From: Pontixanthobacter luteolus
Lineage (GTDB): Bacteria > Pseudomonadota > Alphaproteobacteria > Sphingomonadales > Sphingomonadaceae
Assembly: GCF_009828095.1 (NCBI RefSeq)
Contig: NZ_WTYP01000002.1
Span: 811,001-875,000 of the forward strand
Length of the DNA stretch: 64,000 bases
Direction: 5' to 3'
Position numbers and translations under genes: made by a program. The notes under the pieces are model-generated. The model was not told where the DNA came from. It did no database searches and was given only the letters and a program-made list of their open reading frames with translations. Positions 1 to 8,296 of this stretch are shown in pieces. The number at the start of each line of letters is the position of its first letter. Within the stretch, counting starts at the first letter, position 1.

Positions 1-755
1 CCGCCGGCAAGCGTGAGGGTGCCTGCCATCGCAACACTGAACACGCCTACCGCCGTACCCACGCCGCCCAGGCGGTAGGTCGCAATTAGAACCCCGATCA
101 GCGGCAGGAACAGCAGCGGATACGCAGTCTGGCCGAATACGCCGGCACTCAGCGCGATGAGAATGACTGCAATTCCGAACGATTCAACCAGATTTCCCGT
201 CGTTACACGAACCTTGTCAGAGGTAATTATCCGGACAACGGTGACGATCAGCGGGGTGACGATCAGCGTCCCCAGCAAAGTGGTCGTGGCCCAGGATTCG
301 ACGAATGGTACTGACAGCTTCCCGCTCAGGAAGCCGGCAATCAATGCAGCAGAGAGCGTGCCGATAATGGCGCTGCCGCAAAACCGGCCAACGCTCCTGA
401 GGTTGGAAAAATTGCCGACCTGCCCGCTGGCCCGGCCGTAGAGGCAAAGCCATGTGATCATCAGCGCCTCGCAGACGTTGGCGATCGTGAACAGGGCTGC
501 ATCGGACCATGTGGCGTTCGCCTGGCCATTGGCAACAAAGCTGGCGAGCGCGATGCAGATCACAATGGCCGGGCGCTGCGGTTTTGAAGATAGCAGCAAA
601 GCGGCCACGAACACCCCGCTTGAGGGCCAGATTGTCGCCAGGCCGCTTACGCCTTCTGTCAGGTACAGCGAAAGGGCCGCCAGTGCGTAATACGCAAGGC
701 CGGCGGTAATCGCTGCGATCGGAAGTCGCGCGTAGAATGTGCGAAGCGCATCCAT
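1..755 (-). CDS. MASE1-domain integral membrane protein, 3' part cut by window edge
   Basis: Reading the minus strand from ATG at 755 gives an open frame with no stop to base 1, so the gene runs out of the window and only its N-terminal 251 codons are visible. The product is almost all hydrophobic segments separated by short loops. An early motif IWPSSGVFVAALLL matches the typical start of MASE1, a multi-pass sensor domain usually found at the N-terminus of histidine kinases and GGDEF/EAL proteins. The output domain would lie to the left of the window, so the signalling function is unknown. A plus-strand ORF and a minus-strand ORF in other frames overlap it but lack these features. The MASE1 call rests on the motif and the hydrophobic layout. 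Confidence 0.7.
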   Translation of the reverse strand, partial: MDALRTFYARLPIAAITAGLAYYALAALSLYLTEGVSGLATIWPSSGVFVAALLLSSKPQRPAIVICIALASFVANGQANATWSDAALFTIANVCEALMITWLCLYGRASGQVGNFSNLRSVGRFCGSAIIGTLSAALIAGFLSGKLSVPFVESWATTTLLGTLIVTPLIVTVVRIITSDKVRVTTGNLVESFGIAVILIALSAGVFGQTAYPLLFLPLIGVLIATYRLGGVGTAVGVFSVAMAGTLTLAG

Positions 756-875
756 CCGCAGCCTTATGACCGGGGCTGGTAAAGGACTTGATAACCGTGT
801 TGCCTGTTTTGCTGCCTGCTTTCCACCCGCGTCCGGTTGGTCTAGTGTCTGACCACGTTACTTGGGAGAAAGCCC

Positions 876-1880
876 ATGGATATTCTTATCCTGATATTGT
901 TGTTGTTGCTGATCGTCGCTGTTTTGTTCTCAACCGTTCGTGTCGTGAAACAGGGATTTGTCTATACGATTGAAAGGCTGGGCAAATTCACAAAACCTGC
1001 TGATCCGGGGCTGCATATCCTTATCCCGTTCGTCGACCGCATTGGTCACAAGATAAACATGATGGAACAGGTGCTGGACATCCCCGGCCAAGAAATCATC
1101 ACCAAGGATAACGCCATGGTCGGCGTTGATGCGGTGGTCTTCTTCCAGGTCCTCGAGGCGGGCAAGGCGGCTTACGAAGTCAGCAATCTTTATGGCGCGA
1201 TCATGGCGCTCACCACCACAAATCTGCGGACTGTGATGGGCAGCATGGATCTGGACGAAACACTTTCCAAGCGTGACGAGATCAACGCCCGCCTGCTGAG
1301 CGTAGTCGATCATGCAACGTCTCCATGGGGAATCAAGATTACCCGGGTCGAGATCAAGGACATCCGCCCTCCGATCGACATTTCGGAGGCGATGGCCCGG
1401 CAAATGAAGGCAGAGCGCCTCAAACGTGCTGAAATCCTCGAAGCCGAAGGCGACAAGAGCAGCGCGATCCTGCGTGCTGAAGGAAGCAAGCAATCCGCCA
1501 TACTGAAAGCCGAAGGCCAGCGCGAGGCCGCCTTCCGCGACGCAGAGGCGCGCGAACGTGCGGCAGAGGCAGAGGCGAGGGCAACCCAGATGGTGTCGGA
1601 TGCCATCGCCAGCTCCGGCAGCCAGGCGATCAACTATTTCGTGGCGCAGGAATACACCAAGGCGGTCGGCAAGTTCGCGGATAGCCCGAATGCCAAGACC
1701 ATCCTGTTCCCGATCGAAGCCACGCAGTTGATCGGGTCGCTCGGCGGTATCGGCGAATTGATGAAAGATGTCGTTGGGGGTGAGGGCAGCGGCGCTCCGA
1801 TCACGCGCGACACCGCTCCACAAAACACAGGCAAGCGACCGGTGCGCACAAGTGTTCCGCGCAGTTCGGGCAAAAGCTGA
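876..1880 (+). CDS. qmcA: SPFH/stomatin-like membrane protein (QmcA family)
   Basis: 334 residues. The first about 20 residues are a very hydrophobic membrane anchor ([16 protein letters not shown]). An SPFH/prohibitin domain follows ([43 protein letters not shown]), then a long Ala/Glu/Lys/Arg-rich coiled coil at about 180-240. Members of the family form large ring-like assemblies in the inner membrane and take part in membrane quality control with FtsH-type proteases. The start is supported by TTGGGAGAAAG just before the ATG. The stop overlaps the start of the NfeD-like gene by one base, so the two are translationally coupled. This SPFH/NfeD pairing is very common and supports both calls. 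Confidence 0.92.
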   Translation: MDILILILLLLLIVAVLFSTVRVVKQGFVYTIERLGKFTKPADPGLHILIPFVDRIGHKINMMEQVLDIPGQEIITKDNAMVGVDAVVFFQVLEAGKAAYEVSNLYGAIMALTTTNLRTVMGSMDLDETLSKRDEINARLLSVVDHATSPWGIKITRVEIKDIRPPIDISEAMARQMKAERLKRAEILEAEGDKSSAILRAEGSKQSAILKAEGQREAAFRDAEARERAAEAEARATQMVSDAIASSGSQAINYFVAQEYTKAVGKFADSPNAKTILFPIEATQLIGSLGGIGELMKDVVGGEGSGAPITRDTAPQNTGKRPVRTSVPRSSGKS

Positions 1881-2371
1881 TGGATTTGTTCGACAATTTC
1901 GACCCGGTTTGGATCTGGCTGGCAGCCGGACTTGCGCTTGCCGCGCTCGAAATGGTGGTCCCCGGGGTCTACCTGATCTGGCTCGCAGCCGCCGCCATCA
2001 TCACCGGCGCACTCGCCTTTGTCTTGGACCTCGGCGTTTTGTTCCAGGTGATCAATTTCGTCTTTCTGGCCTTGATCATGGTCTATTCGGCGAAGCGTTG
2101 GCTTCGCGACCGTCCAATCGAAAGCTCCGACCCGTTGCTGAACAATCGCGGGGGCAGGATGGTCGGCGAAACAGCAGTTGTCGTGGCGCCGATCGATGGC
2201 GGGGAGGGGCGCGTGAAGTTCGGCGACAGCGAATGGATCGCGCGCGGTCCCGATTGTGGCGCTGGCACCCGAGTGCGAATTACTGCCGCCAAGGGACCGA
2301 TCCTTGCGGTCGAACCGATCACGGCAGGCGCAAATTCAGATGCGTCTTCCGGAACGCTGACCGAAACGTAA
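1880..2371 (+). CDS. NfeD-like membrane protein
   Basis: 163 residues. Two or three membrane helices fill residues 10-75 (WLAAGLALAALEMVVPGVYLIWLAAAAIITGALAFV and a following hydrophobic stretch). A soluble C-terminal beta-rich domain follows (VGETAVVVAPIDGGEGRVKFGDSEWIARG), with the OB-fold-type pattern of NfeD proteins. It lacks the long protease domain, so it is the short form. NfeD proteins partner SPFH proteins such as the one encoded just upstream. Its ATG overlaps the upstream stop as TGATG. The stop lies one base from the stop of the convergent NDUFA9-like gene, leaving no room for a terminator between them. Confidence 0.88.
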   Translation: MDLFDNFDPVWIWLAAGLALAALEMVVPGVYLIWLAAAAIITGALAFVLDLGVLFQVINFVFLALIMVYSAKRWLRDRPIESSDPLLNNRGGRMVGETAVVVAPIDGGEGRVKFGDSEWIARGPDCGAGTRVRITAAKGPILAVEPITAGANSDASSGTLTET

Positions 2372-2372
2372 A

Positions 2373-3317
2373 TCAGCCTTTCGATGGAATGGTGAACCGC
2401 CCATGCTTGCGATAGGGTGTCATCCATCGGTCGAGATACAGGCTCAGGGGTTTCGGCTCGATCCCCAGCTTGGAAAACCCTGCCGCGCCTTTCGATACGA
2501 CGCTGCCCTTTTTCAGCAGCGTCCATTGATCGCTGTCCATCGGGGTCAGCGGTAGCGCTGCAAAAATGCCCGATACTGCGTCCGGCATGGGCAGGAAAGT
2601 GCGTGAACGCTGCTGCGCGGCAGCAATCCGCTCATTGATTTCCATCATGGTCAGCTGTTCGGGTCCGCCCAGCTCATATGTCTTTCCGCCGTGTTTTGCC
2701 GGATCGGACAGTGCGACGACGGCCGCTTCCGCAACATCATCCACGTAAACAAGCTGCAGTTTCGATTCCGGCGCAAACACCGGCAATATCGGCAGTGCCT
2801 GAATGAGCCCGGCAAACATGTTGATGAAATTGTCATCCTTGCCGAACACGATTGAGGGCCGCAGGATTGTCGCTTTCGGGAAATGGTCTTTCACCAGCTG
2901 TTCGCCGAGGGCCTTGGCCTGCGCGTATTCGGTTTCACTGCCGCCGTCCGCACCGATGGCGCTGATCTGAACGAATGCCTGCGCCCCGGTTTCTTTGGCC
3001 AGCCGGGCAATGCGGCCTGACGCCTCGCCCATCAATTCCATCAAATTGCCATCGAACGAACCGACCAGGTTTACGACTGCATCGGCGCCTTCGACGACCG
3101 CAGCGACACTGGCCTCATTCAGAACATCGCAGCGGACAAACTGGATCTGACCAAGGTTTGCGAGCGGCTTCAGGTTCATTGCCTTTTCGGGGTGACGCCC
3201 GGCAACCCGCAAACGTGCGCCCCGCTCCAGCAAGGCCTGAGCAACGTAATTGCCGAGGAAGCCGGTTCCGCCCATCAGGACGACTAGCTTGCCATTGAGT
3301 GGATCGGATTTCGCCAT
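2373..3317 (-). CDS. NDUFA9-like NAD(P)-binding protein (atypical short-chain dehydrogenase)
   Basis: 314 residues from the chosen ATG at 3317. The N-terminus has a Rossmann signature (VVLMGGTGFLGNYVAQALLERG) and later a typical SDR layout (VRCDVLNEASV, ADAVVNLVG, FVQISAIGAD). It belongs to the extended SDR branch that includes the complex I subunit NDUFA9 and bacterial complex-I-associated NAD(P)-binding proteins. No substrate can be read from the sequence. The frame extends upstream to an ATG at 3362, but the extra 15 residues (MARCNSNDTLLRAFS) do not look like part of the fold. Neither start has a strong Shine-Dalgarno. It is convergent with the NfeD gene. Confidence 0.82.
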   Translation of the reverse strand: MAKSDPLNGKLVVLMGGTGFLGNYVAQALLERGARLRVAGRHPEKAMNLKPLANLGQIQFVRCDVLNEASVAAVVEGADAVVNLVGSFDGNLMELMGEASGRIARLAKETGAQAFVQISAIGADGGSETEYAQAKALGEQLVKDHFPKATILRPSIVFGKDDNFINMFAGLIQALPILPVFAPESKLQLVYVDDVAEAAVVALSDPAKHGGKTYELGGPEQLTMMEINERIAAAQQRSRTFLPMPDAVSGIFAALPLTPMDSDQWTLLKKGSVVSKGAAGFSKLGIEPKPLSLYLDRWMTPYRKHGRFTIPSKG

Positions 3318-3530
3318 GGAGAAGGCCCTTAGAAGTGTGTCGTTCGAATTGCACCGCGCCATGCCTCAACGCGCCTTTGGCCGCAACTGTTCCTGTGCGG
3401 ATCACGGTGTGAACATCCATTCACAGCTAATCTCCCGCAGATGATCCATTTTCGTTGACAGACCGCAGGCGCGCCCGCTATCGGCCCGCTCCTACGGCGA
3501 GACGGCATCCGATGACCGACTCGCATGTGT

Positions 3531-3617
3531 GCCCAGATGGCGGAATTGGTAGACGCGCTAGCTTCAGGTGCTAGTATTCGCAAGGATGTGGAGGTTCGAG
3601 TCCTCTTCTGGGCACCA
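3531..3617 (+). tRNA. tRNA-Leu (anticodon CAG)
   Basis: An 87-base class II tRNA with encoded CCA at 3615-3617. The acceptor stem pairs GCCCAGA (3531-3537) with TCTGGGC near the 3' end. The anticodon stem is CTAGC/GCTAG at 3558-3562 and 3570-3574, with loop TTCAGGT, putting anticodon CAG at 3565-3567. A long variable arm follows, and the T-loop GTTCGAGTC is present. It marks the left end of the genomic island, since the sequence turns AT-rich directly after the CCA. Confidence 0.97.
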
Positions 3618-3618
3618 T

Positions 3619-3664
3619 TTACTTCAAAAAATGCAATAAAATTACTTCAAAAAATGCAATAAAA
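3619..3664. repeat. Two tandem copies of a 23-bp AT-rich sequence next to tRNA-Leu
   Basis: Bases 3619-3641 and 3642-3664 are identical 23-mers that start TTACTTCAAA and end GCAATAAAA, placed directly head to tail. They start one base after the T that follows the tRNA CCA. They could be recombinase arm sites at the attL junction or a simple duplication. The position at the island edge is the main reason to note them. Confidence 0.85.
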
Positions 3665-3785
3665 ATAATATTTTATCTGGGTTTTCGAAATCTGGTCCAC
3701 CTTTTCGCCCACCTCAATTTTTGCGATGTAGTGGGTTTGCATGTGCTCCTATGTTCCATCCAATTACGCAGGTTGGAGAGAACGG

Positions 3786-4259
3786 ATGGCCAAAGCGGAT
3801 AGAACCAAGGGCGGCTCTATAGAGCTGCTGATCGAGATCGATAGCTTCGAGCAATCGTATCACATCGCCGATCACCGGGCTGAGATTGGCCGCGTGGACG
3901 ACGAAGCAATAATCGAAATTCGCGGCAAGATCGTGCGAACCAGCGACCACCGGCCTTTGGTCGGCGCGCCCGCAGAGATGTCACTGGTCTGCTCTCAGTC
4001 ATACCATGCTGCTCCAGATACATCAGAGGCGCCCATGCCGATGCTCATGACAGCGAGCCATTCTCAAGGCGCGTTCAAAGCGTTGGGATACCTACCGCCC
4101 CAGCCATTCTGGTCTCTCCCGGACATGATTTCGTCTGGCAGGGTGTCTCACGTCATTGTCGATTATAGAGCAGGGGTCGGCAGAGGCTTCGAGCTTCATG
4201 CTTTGTACTTTACGTCCCACGAAAACATCAAGCGCCAGGAGCTAGTCCACTCGCCATAG
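3786..4259 (+). CDS. Hypothetical protein, island left end
   Basis: 157 residues from ATG 3786, chosen because GGAGAG at 3775-3780 sits at normal Shine-Dalgarno distance. An upstream ATG at 3741 in the same frame has no such signal. The protein is soluble, with no signal peptide or membrane segment. It starts with a charged beta-rich stretch (SIELLIEIDSFEQSYHIADH, EIRGKIVRTSDH) and has an aromatic and proline-rich middle part (YLPPQPFWSLPD). I do not recognise a family. It stands alone between the tRNA and the AlpA-like gene. Confidence 0.6.
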   Translation: MAKADRTKGGSIELLIEIDSFEQSYHIADHRAEIGRVDDEAIIEIRGKIVRTSDHRPLVGAPAEMSLVCSQSYHAAPDTSEAPMPMLMTASHSQGAFKALGYLPPQPFWSLPDMISSGRVSHVIVDYRAGVGRGFELHALYFTSHENIKRQELVHSP

Positions 4260-4376
4260 CGCCTCAGCACCTATCCAATTGTCCTTGCGTAAGATCTCGT
4301 CACTGATAGCATTTGAGGTGCCTCGGGGGCTTTTGCCAACCTCGAGCATCGCGATGCTCTTCAATTAGGAGACATC

Positions 4377-4577
4377 GTGATGAGGATTTTGTCGAAGCGT
4401 CAGGTCAAGGAGTTAGTACTGTATTCGCCTCAGCACATCGCACGCCTGGAAAAGGCCGGCCAATTCCCCAAGAGGGTACAGCTTGGCCCGAGCCGGGTCG
4501 GATGGGTTGAGGACGAAGCGCTGGACTGGCTGCAGAAGCGCCTGGAAGCCCGTGACGAACCTGTCCGGCACTCCTGA
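4377..4577 (+). CDS. AlpA-family HTH regulator / excisionase-like protein
   Basis: A 66-residue MerR-like winged helix-turn-helix protein. The pattern RILSKRQVKELVLYSPQHI, ARLEKAGQFPKRVQLG and VGWVEDEALDWLQKRL is the typical AlpA layout. These proteins activate integrase or excision functions in prophages and islands. AGGAG at 4365-4369 lies 7 bases before GTG 4377 and 10 before the in-frame ATG 4380, so either could be the start. Its place near the tRNA end fits a role in island mobility, but the only tyrosine recombinase left in the island is a fragment at the far end. Confidence 0.88.
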   Translation: MMRILSKRQVKELVLYSPQHIARLEKAGQFPKRVQLGPSRVGWVEDEALDWLQKRLEARDEPVRHS

Positions 4578-4687
4578 AAAGGAGCGGGTGGTCGGGATTG
4601 CAAGCCCGGCCACCCAACTTGTTAAACGGGACAAAATGAATGCTTTGGATTTAGTACCCGCTCGGTGCTGCCTAGCCCTAAGAGGAC

Positions 4688-5605
4688 TTAAGATATCAAT
4701 GCATCTTCGAGAGCAGCTAAAAACGCTGCCCCATCCCGAGGCCTCCGCTTATGATTGTGCTGCAAAGCATCATAGAGCGGCTGGAAGAGCCGGTCTGGCC
4801 CGGTCCAATCATCTCTTGAGATGATACCGGATGGGTGCCGAGATGTGGCGATGAACCAAAATACCGCAGCTAACTGATAGACATCGGAAGCTTTGCAAAT
4901 GGCATCCCCAACGCCGAGCCGACGATTTTGACCTTCAGGCGACATCCAAAATTTCGGTCCCGGAGCTTGATCTTCGGGAGTTAGGTCTGGGCCCCGCGAG
5001 CCGGAAAATTTGCAGAGCCCATAGTCGCTTAACAACCAGCGATCACCTGATACCAAAATATTCTCCGGCTTGATGTCTCTGTGAACTGCATGCTGATGCA
5101 AGAGTTCCAAGCCCTGAGCCAGCCCACGAAACTGACCCAGAAACACCTCAGTCGGAATTGAACATCCCGATTCTTGCATCTCAGTCAGTAAGTTACGTTC
5201 TGCGATTTCCATTATGATGAATGGGATCACCCGCCTTCTATCGGACTGCGGTCGAACTTTTCCGGCGGTGCGATATTTTACAATGTGGTTGTGGCTCAGC
5301 TTGGCGAGCAATTCCCCTTCTCGGGCAAAGCGTTCTGCTAATCGACGCCCGGGCAGCAATAGAAACTTTATCGCAAGTTCGTTTCCGCTGCTTCGTTCTT
5401 TACATTGAAAAACGGTTGCATTGCCCCCGCGCGCGATCCACTCGCCAAGCTCATACGAACGACCATCATCCCCAATAATCGGGCCGCCGATGGTATAGCT
5501 CTTGCCTCGGCTGCCTTTGCGCAGATCTTCAGGGCTGAAGTAGATTTGGGTCTTCAAAGGAGAGCTCTTCCTTGGTTTACGCAATCGACCAGTCCGAAGC
5601 CCCAT
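4688..5605 (-). CDS. Hanks-type serine/threonine protein kinase
   Basis: 305 residues from ATG 5605. Kinase landmarks run in order: a glycine loop (GEWIARGGNATVF, about 54-66), the ATP lysine (LAIKFLL, Lys80), the catalytic loop HRDIKPEN (175-182, Asp177), and DYG at 194-196 in place of the usual DFG. Then come an APG-K-F-W activation segment and a conserved C-lobe. There is no membrane segment and no PASTA or other sensor domain, so it is a cytosolic kinase. The frame is open further upstream to 5704, but that would overlap the preceding DUF262 gene even more. With start 5605 the overlap is about 29 bases. It is the last gene of a probable sspA-DUF262-kinase operon. Confidence 0.85.
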   Translation of the reverse strand: MGLRTGRLRKPRKSSPLKTQIYFSPEDLRKGSRGKSYTIGGPIIGDDGRSYELGEWIARGGNATVFQCKERSSGNELAIKFLLLPGRRLAERFAREGELLAKLSHNHIVKYRTAGKVRPQSDRRRVIPFIIMEIAERNLLTEMQESGCSIPTEVFLGQFRGLAQGLELLHQHAVHRDIKPENILVSGDRWLLSDYGLCKFSGSRGPDLTPEDQAPGPKFWMSPEGQNRRLGVGDAICKASDVYQLAAVFWFIATSRHPSGIISRDDWTGPDRLFQPLYDALQHNHKRRPRDGAAFLAALEDALIS

Positions 5606-6845
5606 CAGCACAAGCTTGATGCACCCAACGCGAGTTAGATACTTGAAAGACTTTCGCGCTTGGTGGCCATCCAATTGCGACATCCTCGTACTGGTCTGCC
5701 TCACTAAACTTGGAATCGCAGATTGGACACTTCGGGCTCGTGTACGACATGTCGCAATGGGCCTCAGAATCTTGCTTCACCATTTTCAATATTCCAGCGG
5801 CCGGAGCTGAAGGGGGGCAACTCAGATAGGTCCCGGCCAAGATCGCTTCTAAGAAGTTCATTCTCCATCTTCTGCTCGATGCTGAGTTTGCCTGTGAGAC
5901 ACATTTGATCGCGTACTCACTGAAAATTGCCCCCATCGATTCAGGTGCAATTTCGGCGTCGAGCAGTCCCAAATCATCGCTAAGATCTGATAAATCCTTC
6001 CCTTGAATTGATCCTTCTCTTAGTCGCAACGCGTCTACCGCTAAGACTAAGCTATAGAAGTCTGCTTTCTGCCTAAAACGAGTTTTCTTAAGGCCCTCTG
6101 GAAAGGTGGAAAATATCTCACCTATATCAGCCAACGCCAAGCTCAATCTATCAGAGATATTCCCTTTATGATCCTGGTCCCACTCTGCATATTTGATGTA
6201 GAACGAGTCTAAGGTAGCCTTCTTATCTTGCACTCCATCAATGAGTGCGGCGACGATCTCAGATAGATATTCTGCGTCTCCGTATCGACGCCGATCTGTG
6301 GGGGTAAAGATTGCCGCCTGATCAAAAAAATCATTGACAGATGTTTCCTCAACAAAATTGAGGAAATCTCCAGGAAAATCGGCCCTTCGTAGTTCCTGCT
6401 TTGTGAGTGGCGTAGTGTACTTATTTACCCGCATGTAGACGTCACGCGTTTCCCGATCAGTCGGGTTTGTGGCCTCGTTGAAATCAATACGATATTGTAG
6501 GATTTTGGCCTGTGTTTCTTCATCTAATTGGCTGAATTTTTTACCCTCGTTTGGCCCTGAGTAAGGGGCATCGAGAGCGAAACTATCTCGAAGATAGTCT
6601 AGAATCGTCGAAATTCTCTGCTGACCATCAATGACAATTCGATAAGTGCTCCCATCTCGCATGACTTTCGAGAGAAATACCTTGGGGAGAGGAATGTCTG
6701 AAAGGATCGAGTCGATCAGCATTACCTTAGCTGTCATCGCCCACACTTCTCGGCGCTGAAAGTCTGGCTGCAATTCAAGCCGTCCGGCATCGCTCCAATC
6801 GCGAATGTCAGAGATGGGGTGCGGGCTTAAATTCCAATGGACCAT
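5577..6845 (-). CDS. DUF262 (GmrSD/ParB-like) protein with C-terminal zinc-finger-like end
   Basis: 422 residues. The N-terminal DUF262 domain has its hallmark motifs: LQPDFQRREVW (FQR at 29-31), VIDGQQRIST (DGQQR at 73-77) and RVNKYTTPLTKQELRRA. DUF262 is the nucleotide-binding or nuclease-linked half of GmrSD restriction enzymes and of SspE, the phosphorothioate-sensing effector. The DUF1524/HNH half found in GmrSD and SspE is not recognisable. Instead the protein ends with C373-x2-C376 and H409-x2-C412, which could bind one zinc. It lies 150 bp downstream of sspA in the same direction and overlaps the kinase gene. It may be an SspE-like effector or sensor of divergent design. Confidence 0.85.
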   Translation of the reverse strand: MVHWNLSPHPISDIRDWSDAGRLELQPDFQRREVWAMTAKVMLIDSILSDIPLPKVFLSKVMRDGSTYRIVIDGQQRISTILDYLRDSFALDAPYSGPNEGKKFSQLDEETQAKILQYRIDFNEATNPTDRETRDVYMRVNKYTTPLTKQELRRADFPGDFLNFVEETSVNDFFDQAAIFTPTDRRRYGDAEYLSEIVAALIDGVQDKKATLDSFYIKYAEWDQDHKGNISDRLSLALADIGEIFSTFPEGLKKTRFRQKADFYSLVLAVDALRLREGSIQGKDLSDLSDDLGLLDAEIAPESMGAIFSEYAIKCVSQANSASSRRWRMNFLEAILAGTYLSCPPSAPAAGILKMVKQDSEAHCDMSYTSPKCPICDSKFSEADQYEDVAIGWPPSAKVFQVSNSRWVHQACADGASDWSIA

Positions 6846-6993
6846 GCTTGCATTCTATTCCGCAACCTAGGTGCATTGCAAACAATGTCTTGATTGCCCA
6901 GTGAGATTGTTGACGAAGGTTACCTCTTTGACCGAGGTGGGCGAGGACGAAACGATTGAGAAAGACTGCTTTGCCTCGCCTCTTGCCAATTCA

Positions 6994-8145
6994 CTAATCT
7001 GCTTTGAGCCTCTTAAGTGCGCCACATAGGTAGTTTGCTGCGATCTCGATTTCGCTCTGGGTTGTGTAGCGACCGATACTAATGCGAATTGCTCCGCGCA
7101 GACGCTCTTCTGATAGTCCTATTCTTGATAGAACGTATGAAGACTCGGGGACCCCCGTAGTGCAAGCTGCACCGCTCGAAATTGCAAGGGCTGGCTGGAC
7201 AGAGCCGATGATGTCTCTGCCATCGTATCCCAAGAAACTCACGTTCAAGTTGCTTGGATGCCTGGCCTCCAAGCTGGGACCGTTGAGTTCGACATGGAAA
7301 GGCAATGCCTGTAGCTTGGCCCACAGTTCTTTGTTCAAGCGACGAATTATTCCGCGCTCTTGCGGCTGACTTAAGATTAGCTCTGCAGCTTTCCCCATAC
7401 CAGCTGCAAGGGCAACAGGAACAGTACCGGATCGAAGGCCTCCCTGCTGTCCGCCACCTGTAATTTGAGGTCGAAAATTGAGCTGATCGTTGCGCGCGAT
7501 ATACAGGCATCCGATTCCCATTGGACCATAAAACTTATGGGCTGACAGGCTGATCGAGTCGGCTAGATCCGCCAGACCAGACAAGTCAATTGCCATCGGC
7601 GCTTGAGCAAGGTCCAGATGGAGCTTGGCGCCCGCTGCTCGCACTATTTCGGAAATCTTCTCAAGGGGCTGAATCGTGCCGATCTCATTGTTGACGCCAA
7701 TCACAGAGACAAGCGCAGTTTCCTTATCAACAAACTCTTTCAATTGATCGAGACGGACGACACCGATCTCATCGACATCGAGTCTGGCAATTTCTACACC
7801 CCTTTCAAGCTCGATCGAACGCGCCGTTTCGAGCACACATTTGTGATCTATCGAACTTACAACAAGCTTGGAGCAATTAGCGTAATCGCGCCCGCGCAAC
7901 GCCAGATTGTTTGCCTCTGTCGCGCCTGAGGTAAAAATAATTTCATCGGCGTCAGCGCCAATCAGCGCGCCGACTTGCTCTTGCGCATCCAGGACCGTCT
8001 TTGCCGCTTGCCAACCGAAACTATGCTCAGCGGAATGTGGGTTGGCAGCAGGCCCTTTGAAATGCTTGCTCATGACTGCAAACACTCGCTCGTCGAGCGG
8101 GCAGGTTGCCTGATAATCAAGGTAGATTTTCTGAGCATTTGTCAT
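6994..8145 (-). CDS. sspA: Cysteine desulfurase SspA/DndA (IscS-like)
   Basis: 383 residues, normal length for an IscS/NifS-type PLP enzyme. It has SSIDHKCV (His101, stacks on PLP), SLSAHKFYGP (PLP-binding Lys204) and SSGAACTTG (persulfide Cys328). It would take sulfur from L-cysteine and pass it to SspD/DndC for DNA backbone sulfuration. Its place, divergent from the sspBCD genes across about 150 bp, is the arrangement known for ssp loci, which is why I assign it to DNA phosphorothioation and not to iron-sulfur or tRNA thiolation. No clear Shine-Dalgarno precedes ATG 8145. It is followed by the DUF262 and kinase genes on the same strand. Confidence 0.88.
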   Translation of the reverse strand: MTNAQKIYLDYQATCPLDERVFAVMSKHFKGPAANPHSAEHSFGWQAAKTVLDAQEQVGALIGADADEIIFTSGATEANNLALRGRDYANCSKLVVSSIDHKCVLETARSIELERGVEIARLDVDEIGVVRLDQLKEFVDKETALVSVIGVNNEIGTIQPLEKISEIVRAAGAKLHLDLAQAPMAIDLSGLADLADSISLSAHKFYGPMGIGCLYIARNDQLNFRPQITGGGQQGGLRSGTVPVALAAGMGKAAELILSQPQERGIIRRLNKELWAKLQALPFHVELNGPSLEARHPSNLNVSFLGYDGRDIIGSVQPALAISSGAACTTGVPESSYVLSRIGLSEERLRGAIRISIGRYTTQSEIEIAANYLCGALKRLKAD

Positions 8146-8296
8146 GATAATTCAGTCTATTATAGGCGTTTTTTTGGGTGCGAAGAGATAAGCTACAAAT
8201 CAATTCCATAATCTGGGGCTTTGCTCCAGTTTGGAATTGACCCTATCAGACACCAACTGTTATTGTCGACCTGGAGAGAACATCCAGGATCAATGT
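8146..8296. promoter_or_regulatory. Divergent sspA / sspB promoter region
   Basis: About 150 bp between the start of sspA (minus) and sspB (plus) must hold both promoters. It is AT-rich near sspA (TAATTCAGTCTATTATAGG). I see no convincing operator repeat. Confidence 0.5.

Noticed and set aside
5577-6845. Calling the DUF262 protein SspE
   Set aside because: SspE carries a DUF1524/HNH half after DUF262. Here the protein is only 422 residues and that half is not visible, so only the DUF262 call is supported.
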